Origin: Candidatus Villigracilis affinis
GTDB taxonomy: Bacteria; Chloroflexota; Anaerolineae; Anaerolineales; Villigracilaceae
Assembly: GCA_016718275.1 (NCBI GenBank)
Contig: JADKEA010000023.1
Location: 124,001-188,000 of the forward strand
Reading direction: 5' to 3'
Length of the DNA stretch: 64,000 bases
Position 1 is the first letter of the stretch. Each line of letters opens with the position of its first letter. Made by a program: the position numbers and the translations under genes. Shown piece after piece: positions 35,175 through 44,067 of this stretch. Below the pieces are notes generated by a model, which was not told the origin of the DNA, did no database searches, and saw only the letters and a program-made list of their open reading frames with translations.

Positions 35175-36275
35175 ATGGAACGCAATATTTTGCTTGTGGA
35201 TGACCAGCGCGATATTTTGCGTCTTTTGCATGCCACGCTTGACACGTTAAAGATCCAGGGTCTTAAAATATTTGAAACCCCGTCCGGCGAAGAAGCCTTG
35301 ATCGAATCAGCACGACACAGGGTTGATCTGCTGGTCACGGATTACAAATTGCCGGGCATGAGCGGCGTGGAATTGATGCACAAGGTGCGCGCGCGCCATC
35401 CGGAAGCGAAAGTCGTCCTCATCACCGGCATGACCGACCGCAAAGTGCGCGAGGAAATGCTAAACGCCGGGGCACTGGCGATCTTCGATAAACCGATTCC
35501 GCTTGCGGATTTTTTGGATGTAGTCGAACGCGGCCTTGGCCTCGTGCAAACCATCTTCCCACCCGAACGACCCTCCGATGAAAAAACCGAACAACGGCAT
35601 GCCAGAGTGTCTGATCTTCTGGCGAATTTCAGGCAGGATATAAACGCCGAGGCGGTCTTCCTGTTGAATGATCGCGGTCTTGTGCAGGCCCGCACCGGTA
35701 AACTGCACGATGAAAGCATGGAAGTCTCGCTGATTTCCACGTTGATGGCAATCCATGCCGCAGGGCTCAAGGTCGCAAAATATAATCATCAGGAAAAACT
35801 GGCCTCGTATCATATTTTCAGCGGCGGCGATAACGACCTGCTGTTCATCCCTGTTGCGCCGATGTACGCCCTGCTCGTTGCAGGCACAGGACTTGTTCAC
35901 GAAGATCGTATCCTCGAAACTGTGAATGCCCTGCTTGCCCTGCGAAAGGAAGTGGAACGATCCCTGCGCTCGATCGGTGTGACCGGCGAACTGCATTCGA
36001 TTTCCCCGAAGACCGTACCTCTGGCGACAGCAGCGGCTCCCACCATCCCGATACCTGCTTCTGTCAAACCGGCAGAGAAACCCGCTGACGTTCCCCCCTC
36101 TCCTGAAATGGAAGCGTTGTTAAAGGCTGCGGCTGCCAAACAAAGCAAGTCAACAGACATGGATGATTTTTGGAGTCAGGCGGCTGAAAAACATGGCAGC
36201 AAACCGACCAGCAATGAAGTCATTTCTCTTGAAGAAGCACGCAAGCTGGGGCTCCTTCCCGGAGATGGAAAGTAA
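35175..36275 (+). CDS. Response regulator with a C-terminal roadblock-like sensor domain
   Basis: 366 residues. Receiver domain at 1-120 with acidic pocket (VDDQ), phospho-acceptor Asp in VTDYKLPGMSG, conserved Thr/Ser in LITGM and Lys in FDKPIP. After a linker, residues about 145-265 (AEAVFLLNDRGLVQARTGKL...LLFIPVAPMYALLVAGTG) have the alternation of a roadblock/LC7 or GAF-like domain. The last 100 residues are Pro/Ala-rich. No DNA-binding domain, so it acts through protein contacts. It is 7 nt after the second OppF-like gene; its histidine kinase is not in the window. Confidence 0.75.
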   Translation: MERNILLVDDQRDILRLLHATLDTLKIQGLKIFETPSGEEALIESARHRVDLLVTDYKLPGMSGVELMHKVRARHPEAKVVLITGMTDRKVREEMLNAGALAIFDKPIPLADFLDVVERGLGLVQTIFPPERPSDEKTEQRHARVSDLLANFRQDINAEAVFLLNDRGLVQARTGKLHDESMEVSLISTLMAIHAAGLKVAKYNHQEKLASYHIFSGGDNDLLFIPVAPMYALLVAGTGLVHEDRILETVNALLALRKEVERSLRSIGVTGELHSISPKTVPLATAAAPTIPIPASVKPAEKPADVPPSPEMEALLKAAAAKQSKSTDMDDFWSQAAEKHGSKPTSNEVISLEEARKLGLLPGDGK

Positions 36276-36286
36276 AAAATTTGTGA

Positions 36287-36292
36287 TACAAT
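36287..36292 (+). promoter_or_regulatory. Probable -10 box of tRNA-Gln
   Basis: TACAAT preceded by TTGTGA, 11 nt before the first base of the tRNA. Confidence 0.4.
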
Positions 36293-36303
36293 TTTGGCCG
36301 CAC

Positions 36304-36377
36304 TGGGGCATGGTGCAATGGCAGCACACCAGCCTTTGGAGCTGTGGATCTTGGTTCGAATCCAGGTGCCCCAGCCA
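36304..36377 (+). tRNA. tRNA-Gln (anticodon TTG)
   Basis: Acceptor stem TGGGGCA (36304-36310) pairs with TGCCCCA (36367-36373), discriminator G, then encoded CCA (36375-36377). The D arm gives GTGC-AATGGCA-GCAC, the anticodon loop is CTTTGGA with TTG at 36336-36338, and the T loop is TTCGAAT closed by CTTGG/CCAGG. The outermost anticodon-stem pair is mismatched. All invariant positions otherwise fit. Confidence 0.92.
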
Positions 36378-36382
36378 CATTA

Positions 36383-36426
36383 CCCGCTCACGCGGGGTAC
36401 AATCCCGCTTATGCGGGGCTTCTTTT
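36383..36426 (+). terminator. Twin short hairpins and T-rich tail after tRNA-Gln
   Basis: Two successive CCCGC-N4-GCGGG hairpins (36383-36396 and 36404-36417) followed by GCTTCTTTTC. Likely tRNA terminator. The rest of the gap to glmU at 36546 contains no visible gene. Confidence 0.6.
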
Positions 36427-36545
36427 CTCAAATAGGATTTGTCGCGGAGCAATATATTTCCGCGCAGGTCCTATTTTCGTTATAACTCGCCCGCCCTGAG
36501 CGTAGTCGAAGGGCAGTTTTCATATATTCTTATCGAGGTGACATC

Positions 36546-37916
36546 ATGAAAGTGACTGCAGTCCTCCTTGCCGCCGGGCAGGGAACACGCATGAAATCAA
36601 ACCTGCCCAAGGTTTTACATCCAGTAACAGGAAAACCGTTGATCTGGCATGCCTTGGAAGCCATCAGCAAGTCCACGACCGAGAAACCCATCGTGGTCGT
36701 GGGCCATGGCGCGGAGGATGTGACAAAATATCTCGGCGATTCCGCGCAGACCGTTTTGCAGGAACCCCAATTGGGTACGGGCCATGCTGTGATGCAGGCT
36801 GAAGCCCTGTTGAAGGGAAATACCGATCTGGTGGTCGTTTGTTATAGTGACATGCCATTATTGCGCGGCGAAACATTGCAGGCGCTGGTTGAAACGCAGA
36901 AGAATAACAAAGGACCGATCTCCATGCTAACGGTCCATGCGGATGACCCGCGTGGATTCGGTCGTATTATCCGCAAAGCAGACGGCACGGTGGATGCCAT
37001 CGTAGAGGAATATGTCGCGACGCCCGAGCAGTTACAGGTCAAAGAATTGAACGTGGGCGGCTATTGCTTCGATGCGAACTGGTTATGGGATGCCTTGCAT
37101 CGCATCCCGAAGAATCCGAAAAAAGGTGAATACTATCTGACCGATACCGTTGAACTTGCATCCAGGGCTGGTTTGCCGGTGCAGGCCACGGTGATGAATG
37201 ATGTCGAAGAGACCATCGGCATTAACACGCGCATACATCTCGCAGATGCAGAAGCTGCCATGCGCCGCAGAATTAACCAGCAGCACATGTTGAATGGCGT
37301 GACGATGATCGACCCCGCATCCACCTACATTGAAGCAGGTGTGAGCATCGGCAAGGATACGGTCATCATGCCGAATACTTACCTTCATGGTAAAACCGAG
37401 ATTGGTGAAGGTAATGTGATCGGACCAAATACGATCATCCGTGATTCAAAGATCGGGAATTACTGCAAGGTGCTTGCTTCTGTATTGGAAGGCGCTATGC
37501 TGGACGATCATGTTGACATGGGTCCGTTCGCGCGTTTGCGCAAGGGCGCTCATTTGGGGAATCACGTACACATGGGGAATTTTGGCGAAGTGAAGGATTC
37601 ATATCTTGCCGAAGGTGTGAAGATGGGACATTTCTCGTATATCGGTAATGCCCAGATCGGTGCAAATACGAACATCGGTGCAGGCACGATCACCTGTAAT
37701 TACGACGGCGAAAAGAAGCATGCCACCGAGATCGGCGAGGATGTTTTCATCGGCTCCGATACCATGCTGGTTGCGCCGCTGAAGATCGGCGCAGGCGCGC
37801 GGACTGGTGCAGGCGCGGTGGTGACAAAGGATGTCTCAGAAGATACACTTGTGGTGGGGATGCCAGCACGCGCCATTCGGAAGTTGGAGCGAAAGACAAA
37901 GAAGGTTGAAAAGTAG
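36546..37916 (+). CDS. glmU: GlmU bifunctional UDP-GlcNAc pyrophosphorylase / glucosamine-1-phosphate acetyltransferase
   Basis: 456 residues, normal GlmU length. N-terminal uridylyltransferase with LLAAGQGTRMKSNLPKVLH and QLGTGHAV; C-terminal left-handed beta helix with GPFARLRKG, KMGHFSYIGNAQIG, NIGAGTITCNYDGEKKH, and VAPLKIG, containing the acetyltransferase active site. It makes UDP-N-acetylglucosamine, the precursor for peptidoglycan or other surface polymers. An ATCGAGGTGACATC leader gives the ribosome binding site. Followed by cdd and recO in the same direction. Confidence 0.95.
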   Translation: MKVTAVLLAAGQGTRMKSNLPKVLHPVTGKPLIWHALEAISKSTTEKPIVVVGHGAEDVTKYLGDSAQTVLQEPQLGTGHAVMQAEALLKGNTDLVVVCYSDMPLLRGETLQALVETQKNNKGPISMLTVHADDPRGFGRIIRKADGTVDAIVEEYVATPEQLQVKELNVGGYCFDANWLWDALHRIPKNPKKGEYYLTDTVELASRAGLPVQATVMNDVEETIGINTRIHLADAEAAMRRRINQQHMLNGVTMIDPASTYIEAGVSIGKDTVIMPNTYLHGKTEIGEGNVIGPNTIIRDSKIGNYCKVLASVLEGAMLDDHVDMGPFARLRKGAHLGNHVHMGNFGEVKDSYLAEGVKMGHFSYIGNAQIGANTNIGAGTITCNYDGEKKHATEIGEDVFIGSDTMLVAPLKIGAGARTGAGAVVTKDVSEDTLVVGMPARAIRKLERKTKKVEK

Positions 37917-37979
37917 AAAAGCCATTTGGCTTCATTGGAGCAATCTAATGAAGTAGAGATACACGTAAACAGGTGAGAA

Positions 37980-38384
37980 ATGAATCTAACGAATGACGAA
38001 CGACGAACTTTGATTCAAGCTGCTGTTGAGATACGCAAGCGTGCATACGTCCCGTACTCGAATTATCCCGTAGGCGCAGCGGTGCGGACGAAAACGGGGA
38101 AAATCTATACCGGTGTGAATGTCGAGAATGCCGCGTATCCGCATACCATGTGTGCAGAACGCGTGGCGATCTTCAAGGCGGTGTCAGAGGGCGAGACCGA
38201 ATTTGATGTTGTGGCGGTGGTTACTAATAATGGCGGTTCTCCCTGCGGTGGATGCAGGCAGGTGATGGCTGAATTCGGACTGGATACCATCGTTTTGATC
38301 GCAGATGGAAATGGAAGCTTGAAAAAAGAAATGAGCGTGGCTGAGTTATTGCCCGAGGCATTTACTCCGAAACATTTACAGTGA
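37980..38384 (+). CDS. cdd: Cytidine deaminase
   Basis: 134 residues, homotetrameric-type cytidine deaminase. Zinc and catalytic motifs: CAER (Cys zinc ligand, proton-shuttling Glu) in PHTMCAERVAIF, and PCGGCRQVM with the other two Cys ligands. NVENAAYP binds the ribose. It deaminates cytidine and deoxycytidine for pyrimidine salvage. Confidence 0.93.
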   Translation: MNLTNDERRTLIQAAVEIRKRAYVPYSNYPVGAAVRTKTGKIYTGVNVENAAYPHTMCAERVAIFKAVSEGETEFDVVAVVTNNGGSPCGGCRQVMAEFGLDTIVLIADGNGSLKKEMSVAELLPEAFTPKHLQ

Positions 38385-38407
38385 AGCTATAAACACCCTT
38401 TTCCTAC

Positions 38408-39166
38408 ATGACTGAATTCCGTTCGTTTCGTGCTTCTGCTGTTGTTGTCCGCCATGGGGATTGGGGCGAGGCGGACCGTTTGCTTACATTGTACACACGC
38501 GAGCAGGGAATGGTGAAGGCGCTGGCGAAAGGCGCGCGCAAGATCACATCGCGCAAGGCCGGGCATTTACAGCCGTTTACGCATATCACTGTGCAACTGG
38601 CAAAGGGCCGCGACTTGTTGATCGTGACCCAGGCGGAAACCGTGGATGCCTTTTTGCCTTTGCATGATAACCTGATAAAGACCGGGTACGCAGCCTATAT
38701 CGTTGAATTGCTATATCGTTTTTCCTATGAAGAGGAAGGCGGGAATCCATCGCTCTTCAAACTGTTGGTGGATACATTGGGACGGATCGAAAAAGAGGAT
38801 GAAGCCTGGCTCTCGGTCCGCTATTATGAGATGCGGCTGTTGGATATCGTTGGCTTTCGACCGCAGTTGTTCGAGTGCGCAAATTGCGGTCGCGAGATCC
38901 TGCCTGAAGATCAGTTTTTCTCGTTCGCGACGGGCGGTGTGATCTGTCCGCAGTGCGGGCAGGGGCTGCCCAACCTTGCGAAGATCTCCATGGAGACGCT
39001 CAAGTATTTGCGCCATTTCCAAAGATCAAGTTACAGAGATGCCTCTCGCGCACACCCCAGTCCCGAGGTCCAGAAGGAAGCGGAAGCCCTGATGCAGGGC
39101 TATTTCACTTATTTGCTGGAGCGCGAGCTGAATACCCCGGGCTTCATCAAGCGGATCAAGTCATGA
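38408..39166 (+). CDS. recO: RecO recombination mediator
   Basis: 252 residues. N-terminal OB fold (FRASAVVVRHGDWGEADRLLTLYTREQG...KGARK), helical C-terminal half with a zinc finger formed by CANC and CPQC motifs at about 158-185. RecO loads RecA on SSB-coated gaps with RecR. 23 nt after cdd; a bidirectional terminator follows. Confidence 0.93.
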   Translation: MTEFRSFRASAVVVRHGDWGEADRLLTLYTREQGMVKALAKGARKITSRKAGHLQPFTHITVQLAKGRDLLIVTQAETVDAFLPLHDNLIKTGYAAYIVELLYRFSYEEEGGNPSLFKLLVDTLGRIEKEDEAWLSVRYYEMRLLDIVGFRPQLFECANCGREILPEDQFFSFATGGVICPQCGQGLPNLAKISMETLKYLRHFQRSSYRDASRAHPSPEVQKEAEALMQGYFTYLLERELNTPGFIKRIKS

Positions 39167-39176
39167 AGTGCAAATA

Positions 39177-39203
39177 AAAAGATGGCCATGCGGCCATCTT
39201 TTT
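39177..39203. terminator. Bidirectional terminator between recO and the PHP gene
   Basis: AAAAAGATGGCC-ATGC-GGCCATCTTTTT, symmetric with A-run on one side and T-run on the other, between convergent genes. Confidence 0.88.
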
Positions 39204-39975
39204 ATTTGTCGATGATCTTTTTCTTCTTTGTCCTTTGAATAAAGGACTCGGTGAGCTTTTGGGTGTTGATCGGTTGTGTGGCCGAGATACTGTCTGATGC
39301 ATAACCGAACCTGCGCAGGGTTACGCGACGTACCCAGCTCAGGATCGCCCTCGCGGAGAATTCTTCGTGATAAGGAATGGGGACAGTTGTGTTTTTTTCG
39401 AGCGCGGTGCGGAGGTCTGCTGCGGTTTCGCCGGGAAACTCCGTGCGGCCTGCGCCGACAGCCCAATAGATATGCGCGTCGCTGGATGCGATCTTTGCCA
39501 GCGGCAGGTAAATCGAAAGTTTTTGCGCAACCGTGTCGAAGGATTGAGTGCCCATGTTGTGCGTCTCCATGCCTTTGAGCACGCTTTTGGCACGCGGATT
39601 GGTGAGTGCGCTGACCACGGCTTCCATTGAAAGGCTGCCGGGCAGGTTGTTGAATGGGTGCGGGGCAATGGCAACACCGCCCAATTTTCCGATGTGGATC
39701 AAGGTTTCCACGAGTGGCAGCCCGGAAGGAGGTAGAGTATCGACGAACAGCGCGACAAGATGCCCGTCTTTGGTGGTGACTTCTGCGCCGGGGATGGCTT
39801 CGATTCCATATTTTGGGGCGAGTTCGCGGGCTTCGAGTGAGCCGCGAATTTCATCGTGGTCGGTAACGGCGATCACGTTCAAGCCGACATCTGATGCCTG
39901 CTTGAGAATGGCGCGCACGGTGGTTGTGGCGTCGTGAGAGTAGATGCTGTGGATGTGCAGGTCTGCGGTGCCCAT
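39202..39975 (-). CDS. PHP-domain phosphoesterase
   Basis: 257 residues from the ATG at 39975 (MGTADLHIHSIYSHD), chosen because the PHP fold starts exactly there and CAGGAA precedes it. Metal ligands: DLHIHS, VTDHDE, IPGAEVTT, and later SDAHI. These trinuclear-metal proteins hydrolyse phosphoesters such as nucleoside 5',3'-bisphosphates or histidinol phosphate. The tail is rich in Lys (TKKKKIIDK). Specific substrate unknown. Confidence 0.8.
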   Translation of the reverse strand: MGTADLHIHSIYSHDATTTVRAILKQASDVGLNVIAVTDHDEIRGSLEARELAPKYGIEAIPGAEVTTKDGHLVALFVDTLPPSGLPLVETLIHIGKLGGVAIAPHPFNNLPGSLSMEAVVSALTNPRAKSVLKGMETHNMGTQSFDTVAQKLSIYLPLAKIASSDAHIYWAVGAGRTEFPGETAADLRTALEKNTTVPIPYHEEFSARAILSWVRRVTLRRFGYASDSISATQPINTQKLTESFIQRTKKKKIIDK

Positions 39976-40042
39976 GGCGATGTTGTTCCTGAAAGAATTA
40001 TATGTGAAAAATTTTGAAACGGGCAATAATCATTTGTTTTTT

Positions 40043-41155
40043 TTAAACGCGGAAAAGTCTATCCTTCAAATCGATGATCGGTTTTTCAAGAAGATAAAAA
40101 CTAAGCGTGGCGATCAATACTGTTGCACCCATTGTGACTACAAACATTTGCGGCGACCGCACGGAATATGGGAGTTCGTATTCGCGGAAGATCGCGACCG
40201 CCAGGGCAATGATCCCATAATGATAGACATACAGTCCGTAGGAAATCTTTCCCAGATAGCGTAAAAGCGCTCCATCCAAAATGCTTGTGAGAAAATCGGT
40301 GCGCGCCACGCAATAGATCAATACCGCGAAAAGGTAATTCAAAAGGGTGTAGCCCCATACTTCCTTGTAGAAGCCGGTCATTGGAAGGTCATAGCCCAGC
40401 GACGATGCAACGACGACACCTTTTGAGAGAAAATCTGTCAGCAGGCCAAGCGCGGGGACGAAGATCGCCAGCAAAAGCAACTGCAAACGCGGACGCGGGA
40501 TTTCAAAACGGGAAATATATGCGCCGAAGGCAAACGCATCGAGATGTGAAAACGGCAGGACATTCACGGCCTGTTGCGGGTCGTTCAATAAAAATGAGAA
40601 TGCCTCCGCGCGGTAAATCAATGTAATGCCCAGACGAAAGATAAAACCAAGTCCGATGGCAGTAAGACACAACTGTTTGAATTTTCCGCGCGGCACGAGG
40701 AAAATGAGCAGCGGCCATAATAAATAGAACTGCTCCTCCACCGAAAGCGACCAAAGGTGAGTAAAGAATCTGCTTCTTTCAAAAAATGCACTGGCATGGA
40801 AGAAATCATACAAGTACGCTGCCGCCACCCAGATCTGATTCAAGAATCCCCTGCCGAGTTCCACGTTCAACGTCCCCAGGTTCAGGGATGGTAATAAAAA
40901 GATCAGCGCGGCAAGCAGGATCAAATAAAAATAATAAAGGGGAAAGATGCGCAGGAATCGCCGCCCGTAAAACTTGATGAAGAACTCCCGCTGCGGCAAT
41001 TTCTCTTTCATCCGCAGCAAGATATCCGTGATCAAAAAACCAGAGAGCACAAAGAACAACTGCACGCCCATCCAGCCGAAGGGCAGGTTGCGTGTGTGAA
41101 AAAAGAAAACGATCAGAAATGCCACCGCCCGTAAACCGTCCAGCCCTGGGATCAT
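40043..41155 (-). CDS. Acyltransferase family 3 (OafA/YrhL-like) integral membrane protein
   Basis: 370 residues with about ten helices. Begins IPGLDGLRAVAFLIVFFFHTRN, the family motif with the catalytic His; FFVLSGFLITDIL, RRFLRIFPLYY, LWSLSVEEQFYLLWP are also family signatures. These enzymes move acetyl or other acyl groups onto extracytoplasmic glycans. It follows the flavoprotein gene closely (10 nt), so the two may be co-expressed. Confidence 0.88.
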   Translation of the reverse strand: MIPGLDGLRAVAFLIVFFFHTRNLPFGWMGVQLFFVLSGFLITDILLRMKEKLPQREFFIKFYGRRFLRIFPLYYFYLILLAALIFLLPSLNLGTLNVELGRGFLNQIWVAAAYLYDFFHASAFFERSRFFTHLWSLSVEEQFYLLWPLLIFLVPRGKFKQLCLTAIGLGFIFRLGITLIYRAEAFSFLLNDPQQAVNVLPFSHLDAFAFGAYISRFEIPRPRLQLLLLAIFVPALGLLTDFLSKGVVVASSLGYDLPMTGFYKEVWGYTLLNYLFAVLIYCVARTDFLTSILDGALLRYLGKISYGLYVYHYGIIALAVAIFREYELPYSVRSPQMFVVTMGATVLIATLSFYLLEKPIIDLKDRLFRV

Positions 41156-41164
41156 TTAATGCGT

Positions 41165-42304
41165 TTACTCCAATTCAAAACAAATATCCATGCGACGATG
41201 AGGACGATGGGTTTTGCGATTCTCCACAGCAGGATCTGGAAACCATTTCCATTTGATGGGGTAAATGATGTTCGTGATGGCCCAGCGCGCAAATAGAGTC
41301 TGACCGAGCCCGCTTCGCGCAAACCGACGCTTGTAGCCGCGGAATGAAAATTCGTTGCGCCGAAACGACTCGCTGATCTCGCGCGCCGCGATTGCGCCGT
41401 ATCCCAGCGCCATGCTGATGCCCTCGCCGAAGATCGGGTCTGCGCCTGCGGCATCGCCCACCAGCAATACGCGCGGCACCGAGATCTGATTCTGCGGCGC
41501 ATACCAGCGGATGGGATGTCCTTTGATCTCGTACTGGCTCAGGTCAAAGCCGTGACGCGCCATTTCCTTTGCAAGCGGTTCCTTCAATGCAGGCCGCTTT
41601 TCGTCTGCGAGCAGATTTGTATCATAGATTCCCCAGCATCTCATCGCCTCGCCGTTGATCTGGGTGGGGAAGTCCCAAACGTATCCTGCGATATTATTCG
41701 GCACGGGGAAGAAATCGAAGTAGGCATCGTTGCGTTTGTGCGGCTCGGCACTGTTTTGTTCCAAGGGTGTGATGATTTCCAGGACTCGCGCGGTGTAAAT
41801 GGGCGCATTCGGCAAAATACATCTACGTGTTATGCCGTTCGAGCCATCGGCGCCGATGACGACCTGGGCAAAAAAGTTTCCCTGATCAGTTTCAACGGTC
41901 ACACCGTCACCGTCGGGGATTACGTTTTTTACGGAAATTCCTTCGCGGATCTCGATGCCTGCTTCGAGCGTTTTCTTTGCGAGCCATGCATCAAACTCGT
42001 TGCGGCGGATGACGCGCAGGGCGTGTCTGTTCGGCACGCGGACTTGCAATCCGCTGCCCATGAAATCGAAATGCACCTTGTCAACGTCCACGTGCGGCAC
42101 TTCACTTGAGTCGAGGCCGAGGCGCTGCAGGATGATCTCCGCGTCGATGACGAGTCCGCCTGCGCACAACTTGAAGCGCGGATACTGCTCCTTTTCGAGG
42201 ATCAGGATGCGGGTCGCAAGATGCGGGTCGATCTTTTTGAGATGTAATGCGGTGGAGAGTCCGCTGGGACCACCGCCGATGATTAGGATATCGTGCTGGG
42301 TCAT
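41165..42304 (-). CDS. Geranylgeranyl-reductase-family FAD-dependent oxidoreductase
   Basis: 379 residues. N-terminal FAD-binding GGGPSGLSTALHL, then KLCAGGL, the conserved GADGSNGITRR, and LLVGDAAGADPIFGEGISMALGYGAIAA. This pattern is typical of digeranylgeranyl/geranylgeranyl reductases, which saturate isoprenoid chains of quinones, carotenoids or lipids. Isoprenoid genes are not nearby, so the substrate is open. Confidence 0.85.
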   Translation of the reverse strand: MTQHDILIIGGGPSGLSTALHLKKIDPHLATRILILEKEQYPRFKLCAGGLVIDAEIILQRLGLDSSEVPHVDVDKVHFDFMGSGLQVRVPNRHALRVIRRNEFDAWLAKKTLEAGIEIREGISVKNVIPDGDGVTVETDQGNFFAQVVIGADGSNGITRRCILPNAPIYTARVLEIITPLEQNSAEPHKRNDAYFDFFPVPNNIAGYVWDFPTQINGEAMRCWGIYDTNLLADEKRPALKEPLAKEMARHGFDLSQYEIKGHPIRWYAPQNQISVPRVLLVGDAAGADPIFGEGISMALGYGAIAAREISESFRRNEFSFRGYKRRFARSGLGQTLFARWAITNIIYPIKWKWFPDPAVENRKTHRPHRRMDICFELE

Positions 42305-42431
42305 GGCATATTGATAAATTAAGGTTGAGATCGTTTGTGAATCGTATTCTGTAATTTTCCCACAAAATCAACTGGAAAGGGATATATAATGGGCACGCAA
42401 TTTGAATTTAAAACGGCTTCAAGGAATGAAA

Positions 42432-43241
42432 ATGACCAATCTTGCAACTGCGATCAAGGCTTTGATAAAAAAGATCATCCTGCTTTTTCCGAACGGCGAG
42501 CGGATTGTGGCGTGGATCATCGAAAAGAGAAGAAAACCCCAGCCTGCGCCTGTTGCTGTTGCTATGGTGAAGGAAAACCCGCCGACCCAGCCCGCCGACC
42601 CAAAGAGCGTTTTCACGGATTATTATTTCAATAATTTTTGGGGAAACAAGGAAAGCGTTTCGGGCGCAGGCTCAACCCTTGAATATACCGAGAATGTGCG
42701 CAAGGAAATCCCATTGCTGGTGGAGCGGTTCAAGGTTCGAAAATTTTTAGATGCCCCATGCGGCGACTACAACTGGTTTCAGGCGGTACAGCGCCCTGCT
42801 GGAATGGAATATATCGGCGGGGATATTGTGGAGGAATTGGTCAGGCAGAATCAGGTGCGGTTCGGGGATGCGGGCACGAGGTTCATTTCTCTTGATGTGA
42901 TCGCGGATGCGCTACCCCAGGCCGATATGTGGATGTGCCGCGATTGTCTGTTCCATTTTTCGTATGCAGATATCTTCAAGACGCTGGCGAATTTTCTGCG
43001 CAGTGATATCGAATATATTTTCACCTCCATTCACACCGATTGCACCGCGAACGCCGATATTGTGACCGGTGGTGCGCGTCAGCTTAATTTGGAATTGCCG
43101 CCGTTCAACCTGTGCAAGCCCGTTCTCTATATCGACGATTGGATTCCGGGTTTCACCGTGCGGCGAATGGGGGTGTGGACACGGGCAATGGTGGCTGAAA
43201 GCCTGGCTTCGAACCCTGAAATGAAAAAGTACCTGCCTTAA
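42432..43241 (+). CDS. Class I SAM-dependent methyltransferase-like protein
   Basis: About 269 residues from the ATG at 42432, which has AAGGA six bases upstream. After an Ala/Pro-rich N-terminal region, residues from about 105 carry a methyltransferase core: FLDAPCGDYNWFQAV (motif I), YIGGDIV (motif II acidic residue) and DMWMCRDCLFHFSYADIF (motif IV/post I). The substrate cannot be inferred; neighbours suggest surface lipids or glycans. Ends before a strong terminator. Confidence 0.7.
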   Translation: MTNLATAIKALIKKIILLFPNGERIVAWIIEKRRKPQPAPVAVAMVKENPPTQPADPKSVFTDYYFNNFWGNKESVSGAGSTLEYTENVRKEIPLLVERFKVRKFLDAPCGDYNWFQAVQRPAGMEYIGGDIVEELVRQNQVRFGDAGTRFISLDVIADALPQADMWMCRDCLFHFSYADIFKTLANFLRSDIEYIFTSIHTDCTANADIVTGGARQLNLELPPFNLCKPVLYIDDWIPGFTVRRMGVWTRAMVAESLASNPEMKKYLP

Positions 43242-43257
43242 TTTCCCTCTGATTTAC

Positions 43258-43286
43258 AAAAACCAGCCCATTTTGGGCTGGTTTTT
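43258..43286 (+). terminator. Terminator of the methyltransferase gene
   Basis: AAAAACCAGCCCA-TTT-TGGGCTGGTTTTT, 13-bp stem with T-run. Confidence 0.88.
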
Positions 43287-43329
43287 GATTTTAAGGCCAA
43301 AACGTCACCTTAAAAAAACGGGTGAGCGC

Positions 43330-43373
43330 TTGACTCTTGTTTTCTGATATGCTATCTTAGATATTATATCTAA
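43330..43373 (+). promoter_or_regulatory. Promoter and palindromic operator of the GntR gene
   Basis: TTGACT (43330-43335), 17 nt, TATCTT (43353-43358), overlapped and followed by a perfect inverted repeat TTAGATA-TTA-TATCTAA (43357-43373) ending 16 nt before the GntR start codon. GntR/FadR-type dimers bind such short palindromes, so autorepression is likely. Confidence 0.6.
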
Positions 43374-43389
43374 TATCAAGGAAAAGCCT

Positions 43390-44067
43390 ATGCTTGAGGA
43401 ACTTCCCTCCCATCGCCAGTTACGAAAACTTGTCGCAGACCAAATCCGGGCTGCCATTTTTGACGGACGTTTCAAGCCAGGCGAATGGCTGCGCCAGGAG
43501 CGGGTAGCACAGGAATTGGGCGTCAGCCAGATGCCGGTCCGCGAGGCGCTCAAGGAATTGGCTGCCGAAGGCCTGATCGAACATGTGCCCTATCGCGGCG
43601 TGCGTGTGGTGGCCCTCTCGGTGGAAGACATCGAAGACCTGTACGAACATCGTGCCTTTCTCGAAGGCCGAGCGGCTGAAAAAGCCGTGGAATATATTAC
43701 TGAAGGGGAAATTGCCGATCTGAAATTGATGGTGACCGAGATGGAATCGCTGCCTCCGGAACAGATCGCCCAATATCGCAAAATTAACCGCAAATTTCAT
43801 GAAACGATCTTCCTCATCAGCAGGCGTGAGTATTTGATCCGCACCCTGACGCAGATGTGGGAGGCTTTCCCCACCATGTTGATCGGCAACTTCGCTGTGA
43901 CGGCACAACGACCGCTTCCGCAGCGTGATATGCAGGACCAAATGGAACACCGTGCCATCATGGAAGCACTGGAAAACCGTAATGCAAAACGAGCCGGCGA
44001 AGCCATGAAGGAACACATCCTCTCTGCTGCGCGCAACCTGATCGATTCCCTCAAGGCGAATTCATGA
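43390..44067 (+). CDS. GntR-family (FCD-type) transcriptional regulator
   Basis: 225 residues. Winged helix-turn-helix at about 10-75 (LRKLVADQIRAAIFDGRFKPGEWL...VSQMPVREALKELAAEGLIE), then a helical FCD ligand-binding domain with metal-binding Asp/His residues (FHETIFLIS; HRAIMEALE). Usual ligands are organic acids or amino-acid derivatives. The stop overlaps the start of the S51 gene by 4 bp (ATGA), linking it to the peptide-polymer locus that follows. Confidence 0.88.
   Translation: MLEELPSHRQLRKLVADQIRAAIFDGRFKPGEWLRQERVAQELGVSQMPVREALKELAAEGLIEHVPYRGVRVVALSVEDIEDLYEHRAFLEGRAAEKAVEYITEGEIADLKLMVTEMESLPPEQIAQYRKINRKFHETIFLISRREYLIRTLTQMWEAFPTMLIGNFAVTAQRPLPQRDMQDQMEHRAIMEALENRNAKRAGEAMKEHILSAARNLIDSLKANS

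Noticed and set aside
36163..36435. Protein-coding frame across tRNA-Gln
   Set aside because: The tRNA is structurally complete and the frame has no independent support.
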